DNA of 64,000 bases, from NCBI RefSeq assembly GCF_020921035.1, contig NC_063151.1, positions 31,688,934 through 31,752,933 of the forward strand. The letters run 5' to 3'. How positions within the stretch are numbered: position 1 is the first letter of the stretch; each line of letters begins with the position of its first letter. The notes below the pieces were generated by a model that ran no database searches, was not told where the DNA came from, and saw only the letters and a list, made by a program, of their open reading frames with translations. The stretch is from Rhodamnia argentea. Its lineage: Eukaryota > Streptophyta > Magnoliopsida > Myrtales > Myrtaceae. This document shows, in pieces, positions 63,721 through 64,000 of this stretch. A program made the position numbers and the translations under genes.

Positions 63721-64000
63721 GAAACTCTAGATTTTTTTTTTTTGATCGAAAAACTCTAGATTCAAATCGATGTGGTGGGCCCGATTTAATCGCAAAGCGC
63801 CCACGTGGGCAGGAAAGCCCAATCGCGTGAGCAAGCAGCAACGCATAAAACGGCAAAGGCATCTCTTTTGACAGATGCAAATGATTGTCAGCAACAGCAA
63901 TTCCAGCTCACCGACTCAAATCACTCCCGTAGCGATCCCATTCTCGTCTCTCCTCCTCCTCTACTCCGCCCGAGCCCTTCCAGATCGGTGTCCCTTCCGC
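63721..64000 (+). promoter_or_regulatory. Possible promoter/leader of a gene beyond the right edge
   Basis: Composition changes abruptly after the copia remnant. A G-box CACGTG (63802-63807) sits in a 12-bp perfect palindrome GCCCACGTGGGC (63799-63810). A TATA-like CATAAAA follows at 63844, and the last 100 bases are pyrimidine-rich (CTCCTCCTCCTC), as plant 5' leaders often are. No start codon is assigned. Confidence 0.35.

Overview
This is a nuclear window from a dicot plant. It has many short exons with GT-AG introns, large intergenic spaces, MITEs and LTR remnants, a stray piece of plastid DNA, and proteins of land-plant families. Repeat style and gene content would fit a woody eudicot (Myrtaceae is a guess only).

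Left part (1-32.9 kb): three conserved chromatin and genome-maintenance genes. A MEI1/TopBP1-like BRCT gene (minus strand, 3' part outside the window) is followed by a ubinuclein-like gene (minus, 13 exons, 780 aa) and a complete ASHH2/SDG8/EFS-type H3K36 methyltransferase (plus, 18 coding exons, 2021 aa). From memory these are three neighbours in Arabidopsis (At1g77320, At1g77310, At1g77300), so the block looks like preserved microsynteny. A 1.26-kb MULE-type transposon with 9-bp target duplications lies beside the BRCT gene. One BRCT intron holds a decayed plastid atpI fragment and has a U12-type donor with an apparent AT-AA ending.

Middle (32.9-55 kb): mostly accessory DNA. It holds an intact two-exon NdhM gene (plastid NDH complex), a cell-wall-invertase pseudogene that still keeps the 9-nt mini-exon, a 2.9-kb solo LTR with a 5-bp target duplication, a hAT-like MITE, a foldback element, a tandem duplication, a perfect 26-bp inverted repeat, and an invertase/pectin-methylesterase-inhibitor pseudogene.

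Right part (55-64 kb): an apparently intact ent-kaurene synthase gene (plus, about 784 aa, gibberellin pathway) with inserted repeat DNA in one intron, then a decayed Ty1/copia gag fragment and a G-box-containing stretch that may be the promoter of a gene beyond the edge.

Exon boundaries were set by hand from frame, splice dinucleotides and family resemblance. For the ubinuclein, SDG8, NdhM and KS models the summed exon lengths are divisible by three. I found no clear candidate for a wholly new biological system. The most unusual signal is the BRCT-gene intron at 989-1966.
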